NCBI RefSeq assembly: GCF_000716535.1
Contig: NZ_JNWV01000037.1
Location: 257,530-321,529, forward strand
From: Streptomyces flaveolus
GTDB taxonomy: Bacteria > Actinomycetota > Actinomycetes > Streptomycetales > Streptomycetaceae
Length of the DNA stretch: 64,000 nucleotides
Direction: 5' to 3'
Each line of letters starts with the position of its first letter. The first letter of the stretch is position 1. The translations under genes and the position numbers were made by a program. The notes beneath the pieces are model-generated. The model was given only the letters and a program-made list of their open reading frames with translations. It was not told the DNA's origin and ran no database searches. Of the stretch, positions 6,050-15,234 are shown one piece after another.

Positions 6050-8526
6050 GCGCCTTCGGCGAGATGGTGCGCCCCTCCCTCGCGCGCATCGGCGCACCGG
6101 GTGACGGGTATGCAACGGACCGTGACTCGTACTGGGGGTCGGGGTTCTTCATAGCCCCGGGTTGGCTGTTGACCTGCGCCCACGTCGTGGGAAAGGGGGG
6201 AGCCGCGGTGTGCCGAGGGGAGAGCGCCCTGAGCGTGACCTGGCAGGAGCGCACCGCCGACGGCGCCTGGGAGCCGCGCGACGGCACCGGGACGGCGGTC
6301 GTCGTGGCGCCCCGGCCCGAGGCCGGGCGGCCGGCGCGTGATCCCTGGCCGTTCCCCGACCTCGCGCTCGTCCGGGTGACCGGCGCCGACAAGGTGCGCT
6401 GCCTGTGGCTCGGCGACCGGGAAGCCGGCCCGCGCACCCCGCTCGGGCTCTACGGCTGGTCGGTGCAGACCGGCGAGCTGGGCATCCGGCAGGGCAGCGG
6501 CGAACTCGCCGGTTCCGACGCCCGCGCCCTGTTGCTCACCGGCATCCTGCCCATCGGCGGACTCTCCGGCGGGCCGGTGCTCGACCTGCGGCACGGCTCC
6601 GTCATCGGAGTGATCAAAGGGCGTCGGCGGGAGGAGGGCGTCGCCGTCCCGGTCACCGCGCTGTACGAACTGCTGGACTCGCGCGAGGCCGGGCGCGCGG
6701 TGCGTGAGGCGCTGCGCGCCCACGACCTCCATCACGCGAGCCTCCTCGACGCCCCCTCGCCGTACCCGCACTGGACCGCCGTCCAGGCCACCCTGCCAGG
6801 TCACGCGCCCTCCGTCTCCGGGATCACCACCGAACTGCGCACCCGGCTGTACGGCCATCTCGCCCATCTGCCGCCGCCGGCCGGAGCGGGTGAGGTCGTC
6901 CACCTCGTGGAGGACGTGAAGGAGCAGGTGCGGGGCGAGCGGCTGCCGTCGCTGGTGCTGCCCAACGTCCGCACCTGGCGCGAGGGCGCCGCGCTGCTGT
7001 ACGGCCTGCGCATGCTCGACCCCGGCGGCGGCGGTGGAACGCTGGTCGACCTGGACGCCGTACTGCTGTACGCCGCCCGGGTGGCCCGCAAGGCCGCGCG
7101 CGAGCACGCCGGGGAGGTGGCGGAGGGGCGGCTGCGGGCGTTCACCGCGTGGATAGCCGGGCAGGCCGCCGGCCACCGGCACTGGGCGGTAGGCGAGGCC
7201 ATACGCGCGCTGCTGGAGGGCGCGGAGGGCGCCGAGGGAGCGGCGCGGGCCGACGGTTCGACCACCGCCGCGACCGGTTGGCCGTCCGGCGGCCCTTCCG
7301 ACAGCCAGAGCGGCAGCCGGCCCGGTGGCCCGCCCGACAGCCGGCCCGGTGGCCCGTCCAACGGAGTGCCCGTGGCGAACGGGGCGGTCGTGACTCCGGC
7401 GCAGGCCATTCCGGCGCAGAGCGGAGCCGTCGACGTGCCGACACCGGTCGGAGCCCTAGACGCGCCGTCCGCCCTCGAAGCGCCGTCCACCGTCGAATGC
7501 CCCGGCACTGCGACACCCACCGAGCCCGGCGCGGCGCCGCTCCCCGCCGGGTCCGCCGAGACGGCCGAGTGGGGCCGCGCGACGCAGCCGCAGGTCACCG
7601 CCCCCGCCCTCCTCACCCCCTCCGCCGACACCCGCACCGACGTCCTCGTCAAGGTCGGCCCGGCCACCTACGGCCGGCATCCCTGGAGCGTGCAGCTCAT
7701 CTACGGCGGGCAGGACGTCACGCCGGTCGCCGGGGACGACCGGGGCGTGCGGGCCGAGGAGCTGGCGCGGGTGCTGCGCGAGCCGTTGGCCAAGGCGCTG
7801 AACGTGGGGGACCACGGGGAGCATCTCGCCGCGATCGAGGTCTTCCTGCCCCGCAAGCTGTTCGATCTCCCGGTGGACGACTGGCAGTTGCTCCCCGATC
7901 CCCGCGCCGCCGCAACGGACGAGGACGACGAGGACGACGACTTCGTGGACGAGCGGGCCCTGCCGCTCGGGATGCGGCGGACCGTCGTCGTCCGGGACGT
8001 CCGGCGCAACGGCCTGCCCCCCTCCCCGGAGTGGCGCCGCCGCTGGAAGGGCGTCCTGCGCGGACCGCTGGCGCACGGGACGCTGCACGGGCGGCCCGCC
8101 GCCGAGGGGCATCCGCCGGGGGTCCGGGCCGGGGGCAGGTTCCCGTACTACGGCGCCCTGTCGGCGATGAGCGACGCGTCCGTGCCCGTCTACTGCGGTC
8201 CCGTCGGCAGCGGTGAGGGCTACGCGGCCATGCGGGACGCGCTGCGCTCCGGGCACTCGGTGGTGCTGTGGCGCCGTGACCTGCATGATCACGACGAGTG
8301 CGGGGACTTCCACCGGCAGGCCGCCGACCTGCTGGGGCTCGCCGGGCACGCGGACGGGCTGCACGGTCCGGTTCGCGATCTGCGCATCCGCCTGGCCGAC
8401 CCGGACACCGCACGGGCGCAGGGCCTGCGCGGCAAGATCGCCGTACTTTTCGACCCGCCGCCGGACCGGCCGCCGTACGGGACGGAGAGCATGCGACCGC
8501 CGCCGCTGGCCGCGCCCGGCGGCTGA
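6046..8526 (+). CDS. Trypsin-like serine protease fused to a VMAP-type C-terminal region
   Basis: An 826-aa cytoplasmic protein. Residues 1-210 are a trypsin-fold protease with a complete triad: His46 in TCAHVV, Asp105 in FPDLALVRV and Ser174 in GGLSGGPV. A helical effector-associated-like region (about 230-380) and a disordered Pro/Ala/Ser linker (about 395-520) follow. The C-terminal 300 residues contain EVFLPRKLFDLPVDDWQ, an acidic patch and VLWRRDLHDHDECGDFHRQA. These match my recollection of VMAP (vWA-MoxR-associated protein) C-terminal domains. It is coupled to the preceding gene by ATGA. No export signal, so activity must be held in check, presumably by the ATPase and vWA partners downstream. 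Confidence 0.82.
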   Translation: MSAFGEMVRPSLARIGAPGDGYATDRDSYWGSGFFIAPGWLLTCAHVVGKGGAAVCRGESALSVTWQERTADGAWEPRDGTGTAVVVAPRPEAGRPARDPWPFPDLALVRVTGADKVRCLWLGDREAGPRTPLGLYGWSVQTGELGIRQGSGELAGSDARALLLTGILPIGGLSGGPVLDLRHGSVIGVIKGRRREEGVAVPVTALYELLDSREAGRAVREALRAHDLHHASLLDAPSPYPHWTAVQATLPGHAPSVSGITTELRTRLYGHLAHLPPPAGAGEVVHLVEDVKEQVRGERLPSLVLPNVRTWREGAALLYGLRMLDPGGGGGTLVDLDAVLLYAARVARKAAREHAGEVAEGRLRAFTAWIAGQAAGHRHWAVGEAIRALLEGAEGAEGAARADGSTTAATGWPSGGPSDSQSGSRPGGPPDSRPGGPSNGVPVANGAVVTPAQAIPAQSGAVDVPTPVGALDAPSALEAPSTVECPGTATPTEPGAAPLPAGSAETAEWGRATQPQVTAPALLTPSADTRTDVLVKVGPATYGRHPWSVQLIYGGQDVTPVAGDDRGVRAEELARVLREPLAKALNVGDHGEHLAAIEVFLPRKLFDLPVDDWQLLPDPRAAATDEDDEDDDFVDERALPLGMRRTVVVRDVRRNGLPPSPEWRRRWKGVLRGPLAHGTLHGRPAAEGHPPGVRAGGRFPYYGALSAMSDASVPVYCGPVGSGEGYAAMRDALRSGHSVVLWRRDLHDHDECGDFHRQAADLLGLAGHADGLHGPVRDLRIRLADPDTARAQGLRGKIAVLFDPPPDRPPYGTESMRPPPLAAPGG

Positions 8527-8714
8527 CCCGTCGGCGGCCCCCGCCGCTCCCGGTGGACGTCCCGTCAACTCTGTTGAGTCGCACGGCTGTTCGCGGGAAG
8601 AGGGAGGGGGCGTCGTACGCCGCGAACCTCGGCGGGCGCGGCCGGCGGGCGGTAGCCTCGTACGTCGGACGGCCGGGCCCGCTGCATGATCACCAGAGCC
8701 GGGAGGAGCCCAAG

Positions 8715-9728
8715 GTGAACGACTGGCGGATCTACCGCGGAGTGGGTCAGCCGCACGACGGCATGCGACGGTTGCCGGCGCCGCCGCCCTGGCGTGACTT
8801 CGCCGCCTCCCGGGACGGCGGGGACAGCGGCCCGGAAGATCCCAGCAGCCCCCGCCGGCTCGGCGTGCGCCGCCGTCTGGTCGAGAACTACGCGCCCCGG
8901 CCGGCCGAGGTCGACGCGGTCAACGCGGCCCTCTATCTGCGCCGGCCCCTGCTGGTGACCGGCAACCCGGGAACCGGCAAGTCGACCCTGGCGTACGCGA
9001 TCGCCCACGAACTCGGCCTGGGCAAGGTGCTGCGCTGGCCCATCGTCAGCCGTACCACCCTCCAGGACGGCCTGTACCGGTACGACGCCATCGCCCGGCT
9101 CCAGGACGTCCAGCTCGAGCGCGCCCGCGGCGACGACCGCGGTGCCGAGGCCTCCGGGATCGGCTCCTACATCCGCCTCGGACCCCTCGGCACCGCGCTC
9201 CTGCCCGCGGAGCAGCCCCGCGTCCTGCTCATCGACGAGCTGGACAAGAGCGACCTCGATCTGCCCAACGACCTGCTGAACACGCTGGAGGAAGGCGAGT
9301 TCTCGGTCCCCGAGCTGGAACGGCTGGCCGACCGGGAACCCGTCGTCGAGGTGCTCACGCACGACGGCGACCGGGTGGCCGTGCGCGGCGGACGCGTCGC
9401 GTGCACCGCGTTCCCGGTGATCGTGATGACCTCCAACGGCGAACGCGACTTCCCCGCCCCGCTGCTGCGCCGCTGCGTCCAGCTCGAACTGGACCCGCCC
9501 GGCGAGGAGCAGCTCACCGCCATGGTCGAGGCGCACCTCGGCACGGACGGCGTCGCCGCCGGCAGCGATCTCATCCGCCGCTTCCTGGAGCGGGAACCCG
9601 GCGAGGTGCTCGCCGCCGACCAGCTCCTCAACGCCCTGTTCCTCACCCAGCACGATCCGCACGCGCAGGGCCTCACCCGGGAGCGGATCGCCGAGATGCT
9701 GATGCAACCGCTCGACCGCACGAGGTGA
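8715..9728 (+). CDS. MoxR-family AAA+ ATPase
   Basis: A 337-aa AAA+ ATPase: Walker A GNPGTGKS at residues 83-90, Walker B LLIDELDK near 172-178, then a sensor region TSNGERDFPAPLLRRC. The GTG at 8715 follows a strong GGGAGGAG Shine-Dalgarno (8701-8708); the open frame extends upstream but without similarity. MoxR ATPases work with vWA proteins as chaperone or remodelling pairs. Here the vWA-like partner starts seven bases downstream, and the protease/VMAP fusion lies upstream across a 188-bp gap. In computationally described vWA-MoxR-VMAP systems this enzyme is thought to license the effector. Confidence 0.9.
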   Translation: MNDWRIYRGVGQPHDGMRRLPAPPPWRDFAASRDGGDSGPEDPSSPRRLGVRRRLVENYAPRPAEVDAVNAALYLRRPLLVTGNPGTGKSTLAYAIAHELGLGKVLRWPIVSRTTLQDGLYRYDAIARLQDVQLERARGDDRGAEASGIGSYIRLGPLGTALLPAEQPRVLLIDELDKSDLDLPNDLLNTLEEGEFSVPELERLADREPVVEVLTHDGDRVAVRGGRVACTAFPVIVMTSNGERDFPAPLLRRCVQLELDPPGEEQLTAMVEAHLGTDGVAAGSDLIRRFLEREPGEVLAADQLLNALFLTQHDPHAQGLTRERIAEMLMQPLDRTR

Positions 9729-9735
9729 GAGGCGG

Positions 9736-12700
9736 ATGCCGGGGATGCGCCTGGACGAGCTGATCGGCAAGCTGCGCCAGGGCGGGCTCCAGCCGACCGC
9801 CGAGGACGTGGCCGACGCGCTCTGGCTGGCCGGGCGGCTGGGCACGGCCGCGTCCGGCGACCCCGACGGCACGTCCGGCCCGGGGCCGGGCGGCCCGCCC
9901 GGCTCTTCCGGTTCCTCCGGCGCGGGCGGCGCGTCCGGTCCGGGGGCGGCGGACGTACCGCCGGACGACCACCGCGCGGACGGCCCCGGCAGCCCGCAGG
10001 CGCTCCGCGCGGACGCGCCCGCCCCCGCCGTCCCGCTGCACACCCCGAGCCCCGCCCCCTACGCCCGGACCGACGGCGACCCCGCGGCCTTCCCGGTCCG
10101 CGCCCCCGCCGCCGGCGCCCTGCCCGGACTGCTCGGCCTGCAGAAGGCACTGCGTGCCCTCGGCCGCTACCGCACCCCCTCCGCGCGCGGCCGGGACGAG
10201 CGGATCGACGAGGCGGCCACCGCCGACCGGGCCGCCGCCAGCGGCATCCTGCTCCCCGTCACCCGGCCCGGCCGCCACCGGCGCTGCGACGTCCAGCTCC
10301 TCATGGACACCGGGCCCGCCATGGCCGTGTGGGGCGAGATGGTCGAGGAACTGCGCCAGGCCTGCCAGCAGTCCGGCGCGTTCGCCTCCGTCCGCGTCCA
10401 CCACCTGTACGCCGACGGCTCCGGCACCCCCCTCGTCGGTACGACCGTCGGTCCCGGCCGGCGTACCCGGCTGCGGCCCGCCGACGAGCTGCACGACCCC
10501 AGCGGACGCCGGCTCACCTTCGTCATCAGCGACTGCGTCGGCCCGCTGTGGCAGAACGGCACCGCGCAGCGCCTGCTGCACGGCTGGCCGCGCACCGCCC
10601 CGCTGGCGGTGGTCCAGCCGCTGCCGCCCCGGCTGTGGGGCCGGACCGCGCTGCCCGCCGAGCCCGGGCTGCTGGTCCGCACCGGCGAGTCCGGAGGACG
10701 CCTCGACTTCCTGCCCGAGGACGAGCCGTGGGAGGAAGCGGAGGAACCGCCGCCGGGCGCGCGGCCCGTGCCCGTGCTCCAGCCCACCCCGGAGGCGTTC
10801 GCGGCCTTCGCCCGGCTGCTCGCCGGGACCGGGCCGACCCGCGAGCACGCCTGGGCCGGCTTCGCCCACCCCGCCACCGCACCGGGGGCCGTCGCCGCCG
10901 CACCGCCGGCCCGCAGCGACGAGGAGCTGCTGCGCGCCTTCCGCGCCGGCGCCTCACCCGGCGCCCTCCGGCTGGCCGTCTACCTCGCCGCCGCGCCCCT
11001 CACCCTGCCCGTGATGCGGCTGGTCCAGCGGGCCATGCTGCCCGACACCGGCCCCATGGAACTGGCCGAGGTGCTGCTCGGCGGACTGCTGCGGCAGCTG
11101 CCCGGCACCGAGGAGCAGCCGTGCTTCGCGTACTCGCCGCGCATGCAGGACCTGCTGCTGTCCTCCCTCGACCAGGACACCGCCGGGCTCGTCCTCAAGC
11201 ACTGCTCGGCCTATGTGGAACGCCACTTCGGCAAGGGCACCCGCAACTTCGCCGCCCTGGCCGCGGCCAGGCTCGCCGACCACGACCCGGACGCCGGTAC
11301 CGCACGCCCCGCCGAGGACGGCGGTGCGCGGGACGGCGGCAGCGTGGAGGCCGAGCTGTTCGCCCGCATCCCGGCGCGCGTGCTGCGCTTCTACCTGCCG
11401 GACCTGGTCACCCCCGATCCGCTGGCGGAGGCCGAGCGGCTGCTCGACCGGTGGCGGCAGCTGGCCGACCCGGAGATGCTGCGCCGGGCCCGGGAACAGG
11501 CGCGCGTCGCCGCGGCGGGCACGGGTGCCGACGGTCCCGGCCCCACGGCCCGGGCCCGCCTGGTCCTCGGCCGCGTGCTGCGCGCGGAGGCCGGTACGGC
11601 GGGCGCGCGGGCGGCGGGGCGGCGCGCCGGGCTGCTGCGCGAGGCGGCGGCCGAACTCGCCGGCGCGTACGGGACGGCTCCCGCCGACAGCCGGGAACGG
11701 GCGGAAGCGGCTCTGGAGCTGGCCTCGTGCCGACGGGAGCTGTGGCGGCTGACGGCGGAACGGGACCACCTGACGGAAGCGCTCGGCACCCTGGACGGCG
11801 AGGTCCCGCCCTGGCCCCGCATAACGGCCGTCGCCCGCCGCTGGCGGCCCGGCCTCGGGGAACCCGGGGGCGCGGCTTTGGGCGAGAGCGGCTCCGGTGG
11901 GCCGGCCGAGCGCACCGCCGACGAGGACGCCTTCTCGCGGGACGGCGCCGGTGGGGTGGTCCCGGGCCGAGGCGCGGCGGGCTTCGGCGGCCCCGGTGAG
12001 AGTGGGGCCGCCGGCGGTGAGCTCGCTGACGGGGCGTCCGGTGAGGACCGGTCCGGTGACAGCGGGCTCCGTGACGGGGCGCTCGGTGAAGACCAGGGCC
12101 ACGATGTCGGTCCCGGTGACGCGCGGATCGGTGACAGCCAGATCGACGCCGACGGTTCCGGTGACGCTGGGGCCGGCGACAGCGGCTCCGCTGACAGCGA
12201 GGTCGGCCTCGCCGGTTCCGGCGACGCCCGGGACACCGGGGGCGCCGGGGTCGCTCGCGGCCGTACCGGTGATGACGGCGGTTCCGGGTACGGCGTCGAC
12301 GGCACGGACACCGCCGTACCCGCCGCCGGCGAGCCGCCACCGGAAGGCGTTCCCGAGTCCCCCGCGAGCCGGGACGGCGTGCCCTGGGAGGTGACCGCCC
12401 ACCGGGCCCGGCTGTTGTTGCGCGGGCGGGTTCTGCTCGATCTGCGGCATCCCGGTGCCGCCGTGCCCGAACTGCGGGAGGCCGGCGCGGTGTTGGCCCG
12501 GGAGCGGGTGCCCGACGCCGTACGGGGACCCGCGCTGCTCGACCTCGCGCGGGCGCTGCGCGGGGCCGGCGCCGAGGACGCCGAGACCCGGCGGGCGTTC
12601 GGCGAGGCGCTGGCCGCCGCCGGGGACGATCCGGACCTGCTGCTGCCGTGCCTGGCCGCGCTGGCCGCGTTCCACGACGCGGCCGGGGAGACCGGGGAGG

Positions 12701-13452
12701 CCGACGCGGCGTACGAGCGGGCCGCGCTGCTCGCCCCCGCCGACGGCCCGCTGCGCGTCCAGCTCCTCACCGCCTGGGGCGAGTCACTGCTGCGGCGGGC
12801 CTCGGCCGGTGACGGGGCCGGTGTGGTGGACCGGGCCGAGTACGTGCTGCGCGAGGCGCTGAAGTCGCTGCCCGCCCGGTCCGCGCACCGCGGCCGGCTC
12901 CAGGGCCTGGTCGGCAGCGCGCTCGCCCAGCGCTTCCGCCACGTCGGCTTCCTGCCCGACCTCTTCGAGAGCCGGCACCTGCTCGGCCAGGCGGTGCGCG
13001 CGGCGACCGACGCGGCCGTACGGGCCGAGGTCTGGCTGCAGTTGGGCCGGGTGCGGCTGGAGGGCTGGTACCACGCGGGCGCGCCGGTGCTGATGGAGGC
13101 GTTGCAGGCGTACGAGAACGCCGAGCGGGAGGCGGAGGCGGCCCACGGCGGTGACCCCGGCTCGGTGACGGCCGCGCGAGCCCGGCACGGCTGCGGGGCG
13201 GTGCTGGCGCTGATGGGGCGGCCCGGCGCGGCCCGTGGCGCGTTCCGGGCGGCCGTGGAGCAGTGGCAGCGGCTCGTCGGGGCGCTGCGCGAGGTCGACT
13301 GGGCCGATGTCGAGCTGACCCGGCGGGCGGAGCGGCAACCGCCGCCCGCGGACGCCCGGTCGCTGCCGGAACCGGACTGGCGGGAAACGGCCCCGCCGTG
13401 GTGGCCGTGGTCCCAGGACTGGACCGACGCGCGCGAACTTGACCGGAGTTGA
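9736..13452 (+). CDS. SAV_2336 N-terminal-domain protein, vWA-like with TPR region
   Basis: A 1238-aa protein. An N-terminal helical segment (MRLDELIGKLRQGGLQPTAE) is typical of SAV_2336-type proteins and is followed by a disordered linker. A vWA-like Rossmann domain starts near residue 183 (CDVQLLMDTGPAMAVWGEMV); its MIDAS is degenerate (DTGPAM rather than DxSxS). A helical middle, then a long Gly/Asp/Ser low-complexity stretch (about residues 710-870) with repeated GDSG/GDAG-like units, leads to a C-terminal region of TPR-like helices (LAALAAFHDAAGETGEADAA). Seven bases separate it from moxR. Likely role: the large vWA scaffold of the MoxR system. The low-complexity insert may vary between strains. 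Confidence 0.85.
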   Translation: MPGMRLDELIGKLRQGGLQPTAEDVADALWLAGRLGTAASGDPDGTSGPGPGGPPGSSGSSGAGGASGPGAADVPPDDHRADGPGSPQALRADAPAPAVPLHTPSPAPYARTDGDPAAFPVRAPAAGALPGLLGLQKALRALGRYRTPSARGRDERIDEAATADRAAASGILLPVTRPGRHRRCDVQLLMDTGPAMAVWGEMVEELRQACQQSGAFASVRVHHLYADGSGTPLVGTTVGPGRRTRLRPADELHDPSGRRLTFVISDCVGPLWQNGTAQRLLHGWPRTAPLAVVQPLPPRLWGRTALPAEPGLLVRTGESGGRLDFLPEDEPWEEAEEPPPGARPVPVLQPTPEAFAAFARLLAGTGPTREHAWAGFAHPATAPGAVAAAPPARSDEELLRAFRAGASPGALRLAVYLAAAPLTLPVMRLVQRAMLPDTGPMELAEVLLGGLLRQLPGTEEQPCFAYSPRMQDLLLSSLDQDTAGLVLKHCSAYVERHFGKGTRNFAALAAARLADHDPDAGTARPAEDGGARDGGSVEAELFARIPARVLRFYLPDLVTPDPLAEAERLLDRWRQLADPEMLRRAREQARVAAAGTGADGPGPTARARLVLGRVLRAEAGTAGARAAGRRAGLLREAAAELAGAYGTAPADSRERAEAALELASCRRELWRLTAERDHLTEALGTLDGEVPPWPRITAVARRWRPGLGEPGGAALGESGSGGPAERTADEDAFSRDGAGGVVPGRGAAGFGGPGESGAAGGELADGASGEDRSGDSGLRDGALGEDQGHDVGPGDARIGDSQIDADGSGDAGAGDSGSADSEVGLAGSGDARDTGGAGVARGRTGDDGGSGYGVDGTDTAVPAAGEPPPEGVPESPASRDGVPWEVTAHRARLLLRGRVLLDLRHPGAAVPELREAGAVLARERVPDAVRGPALLDLARALRGAGAEDAETRRAFGEALAAAGDDPDLLLPCLAALAAFHDAAGETGEADAAYERAALLAPADGPLRVQLLTAWGESLLRRASAGDGAGVVDRAEYVLREALKSLPARSAHRGRLQGLVGSALAQRFRHVGFLPDLFESRHLLGQAVRAATDAAVRAEVWLQLGRVRLEGWYHAGAPVLMEALQAYENAEREAEAAHGGDPGSVTAARARHGCGAVLALMGRPGAARGAFRAAVEQWQRLVGALREVDWADVELTRRAERQPPPADARSLPEPDWRETAPPWWPWSQDWTDARELDRS

Positions 13453-13544
13453 ACCGTCCAGGGTTTCTGGTTCCGGCCTGTCGGGAAGAAGTGGGCAGCC
13501 ACTGCGGCTGTGCGGGGCGGGCGTAGGGCAGGGAGGAGCCGAGG

Positions 13545-13823
13545 GTGGGGGAGCTTAGGACACGGGGGGCCGGCCTCGGCGAGGACGCCGAAGAGGTCGT
13601 GCTCCCGCCCGACCTCACCGACGTCGACCTGCGGACACTGCGTGCCATGGACGATCCGGCGGTGCTCGCGGCGGTCGCCGGGGTGCTCGCCGACCCGGAC
13701 GGGCTGCGCCGGGTCTGGTACACCACCGGCGGGGACGACGAGATCATGCCGGGCCGGCCAGGGCGTGCGTTTTCGGCCGGTCCCGCACGGCAGCCCTTAC
13801 GCGGCGAGGACACCGTGGCATGA
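13545..13823 (+). CDS. Small FxSxx-leader-like protein, candidate substrate of the HExxH enzyme
   Basis: A 92-aa protein from GTG 13545 behind GGGAGGAG. Its middle (LPPDLTDVDLRTLRAMDDPA, then VLAAVAGVLADP) resembles the leader of FxSxx-COOH RiPP precursors. The C-terminal half (WYTTGGDDEIMPGRPGRAFS and 15 more residues to EDTVA) is polar and looks exposed. The end is not FxSxx, and no radical-SAM gene (FxsB) is nearby, so calling it a RiPP precursor is inference. Its TGA overlaps the ATG of the HExxH gene (ATGA), the arrangement expected for a modification enzyme and its substrate. An alternative is a non-modified partner protein of that enzyme. Confidence 0.72.
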   Translation: MGELRTRGAGLGEDAEEVVLPPDLTDVDLRTLRAMDDPAVLAAVAGVLADPDGLRRVWYTTGGDDEIMPGRPGRAFSAGPARQPLRGEDTVA

Positions 13824-15151
13824 CCCCGGGAGCCGTGGGGCCCCTGGGGGACATACGGCCGGCCGCCCCGGCCGCCCCCGCTTCCGGGCCGGTCCCGCCC
13901 GAGGTCCTCGACGCCCTGGCCCGCACCCGGCCGCTGCCCGCCGTCACCGCGGCCCTGCGCGCCGCTCTGCACGCCCGGCGGATGCTGCTGCTGAAGGCCC
14001 TCCTGGTCCGCTTCGACCGGGTGCGCGGCACCCTGCCTGCCACGGTGCGGCGGCGTTTCGAGGACGACTGGGCGCTGCTGGAGCGGGCCGAGCGGTCCGA
14101 CGCCCCCGCCGTCCGTGCCGTCCTCGACTACCCGACGACCGGTGCCTGGCTGGCCACGGCGCTCGCCGCGCCCGACGGCCCGGAGTTCGCCGACGGGCTC
14201 GCCGGACTGGGCGCGGTGGCCGTCGCCGCCGCCCTGCGCGCCGGCTGCCGCTTCACCACCACCCGCCCGCTGCCCGCCGGCATCCTGCCGCTGCCCGGCA
14301 TCGGGCTGCTGCGCTGCGCCCGGGGCCGGGCCCGGCTCAGCGGCAGGTCCGGAGCCCTCCGCGTCACCGACGGCGCGGGCCAGACCCTGCTGCTGCCCGG
14401 GGCCGCCCCGGCCGGACCCGGCACCCGGTGGACCGCCGACGGCGCCCTGGCCTGGTCGGCGCTGCACACCCTGCCCGGTGGCACCGCCGTACTCGACGAC
14501 GTCGACCCCTACCGGGTGCCCCCGGACGGCATAGGGCCGGCGGCACTGCCCGCGGCCGAGCGGCCGTACTCCGACCCGGCCGCGTGGGCCGCCCGCTGGC
14601 GCGACGCGCACGCCCTGCTGGCCGCGACGCACCCCGCCCGGGCCGCCGAGACCCTGGGGCTGGTCCGTGCCGTCGTCCCGCTGGTGCCGTCGGCGGCCGG
14701 CGGACCGCCGCTGAGCGCCACCGTGCGGACCGCGCCCGGCGCCGTCCTCGCCCAGCTGCCGGCCGACCGGCGGGAGCTGGGCGAACTGCTGGTGCACGAG
14801 ACGCACCACACCAAGCTGGCGGTGCTGGACGAGCTGGTCCCGCTGTGGCGGCCCGGCGGCAGCCTGCACCGGGTGGGCTGGCGGCGGGACCCGCGCCCGG
14901 TGCCGGGGGTGCTCCAGGGCGCGTACGCGCACCTGGCGCTGCTGGACCTGTGGTCGCGGGCCCGCACCGGACCCGCCTGGGTGTGGCGGCGGCGCGCCGC
15001 CGAACGGTTCGAGACGTGCCGTGAGCAGGTCGCCGAGGCCTTGTCGGTGCTGGCCGAGTCCGATGAACTTACCCCCTGCGGAAGGGAGTTCGTCCGGCAC
15101 ATGGGCAGTCACCACGCGCGCCTCGCGGGGAGCGCCCGCGCGCCGGGCTGA
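13820..15151 (+). CDS. HExxH-type peptide modification protein (aKG-HExxH beta-hydroxylase family)
   Basis: A 443-aa protein with the metal-binding motif HETHH at residues 326-330 in LLVHETHHTKLAVLDELVPL, then the conserved GVLQGAYAHLALLDLW helix. This pattern defines the mod_HExxH family, whose studied members are alpha-ketoglutarate/iron peptide beta-hydroxylases rather than proteases. The N-terminal 300 residues are a helical plus beta substrate-binding portion. It is coupled to the small leader-like protein and followed after 83 bases by FxsT. The combination with MoxR, SAV_2336 and FxsT is recurrent in Streptomyces as I recall it. Direct evidence for activity is absent. Confidence 0.85.
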   Translation: MTPGAVGPLGDIRPAAPAAPASGPVPPEVLDALARTRPLPAVTAALRAALHARRMLLLKALLVRFDRVRGTLPATVRRRFEDDWALLERAERSDAPAVRAVLDYPTTGAWLATALAAPDGPEFADGLAGLGAVAVAAALRAGCRFTTTRPLPAGILPLPGIGLLRCARGRARLSGRSGALRVTDGAGQTLLLPGAAPAGPGTRWTADGALAWSALHTLPGGTAVLDDVDPYRVPPDGIGPAALPAAERPYSDPAAWAARWRDAHALLAATHPARAAETLGLVRAVVPLVPSAAGGPPLSATVRTAPGAVLAQLPADRRELGELLVHETHHTKLAVLDELVPLWRPGGSLHRVGWRRDPRPVPGVLQGAYAHLALLDLWSRARTGPAWVWRRRAAERFETCREQVAEALSVLAESDELTPCGREFVRHMGSHHARLAGSARAPG

Positions 15152-15234
15152 CGCTCCGTCGCAGGCCTATTGCGTTACGTTATGCGTGCGGCCGCCCAGC
15201 AGACCGGTGGCCGCGGTGGAAGCAGGGAGCGGCG

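Noticed and set aside
5734..7182. Long antisense frame opposite the protease gene
   Set aside because: It mirrors codon-position GC bias of the genuine protease gene on the plus strand, which has an intact catalytic triad and coupling to its neighbour.
13725..13823. Classical FxSxx-COOH precursor ending
   Set aside because: The F-S is internal (RAFSAGPAR) and the protein ends EDTVA, so the defining C-terminal motif is absent.
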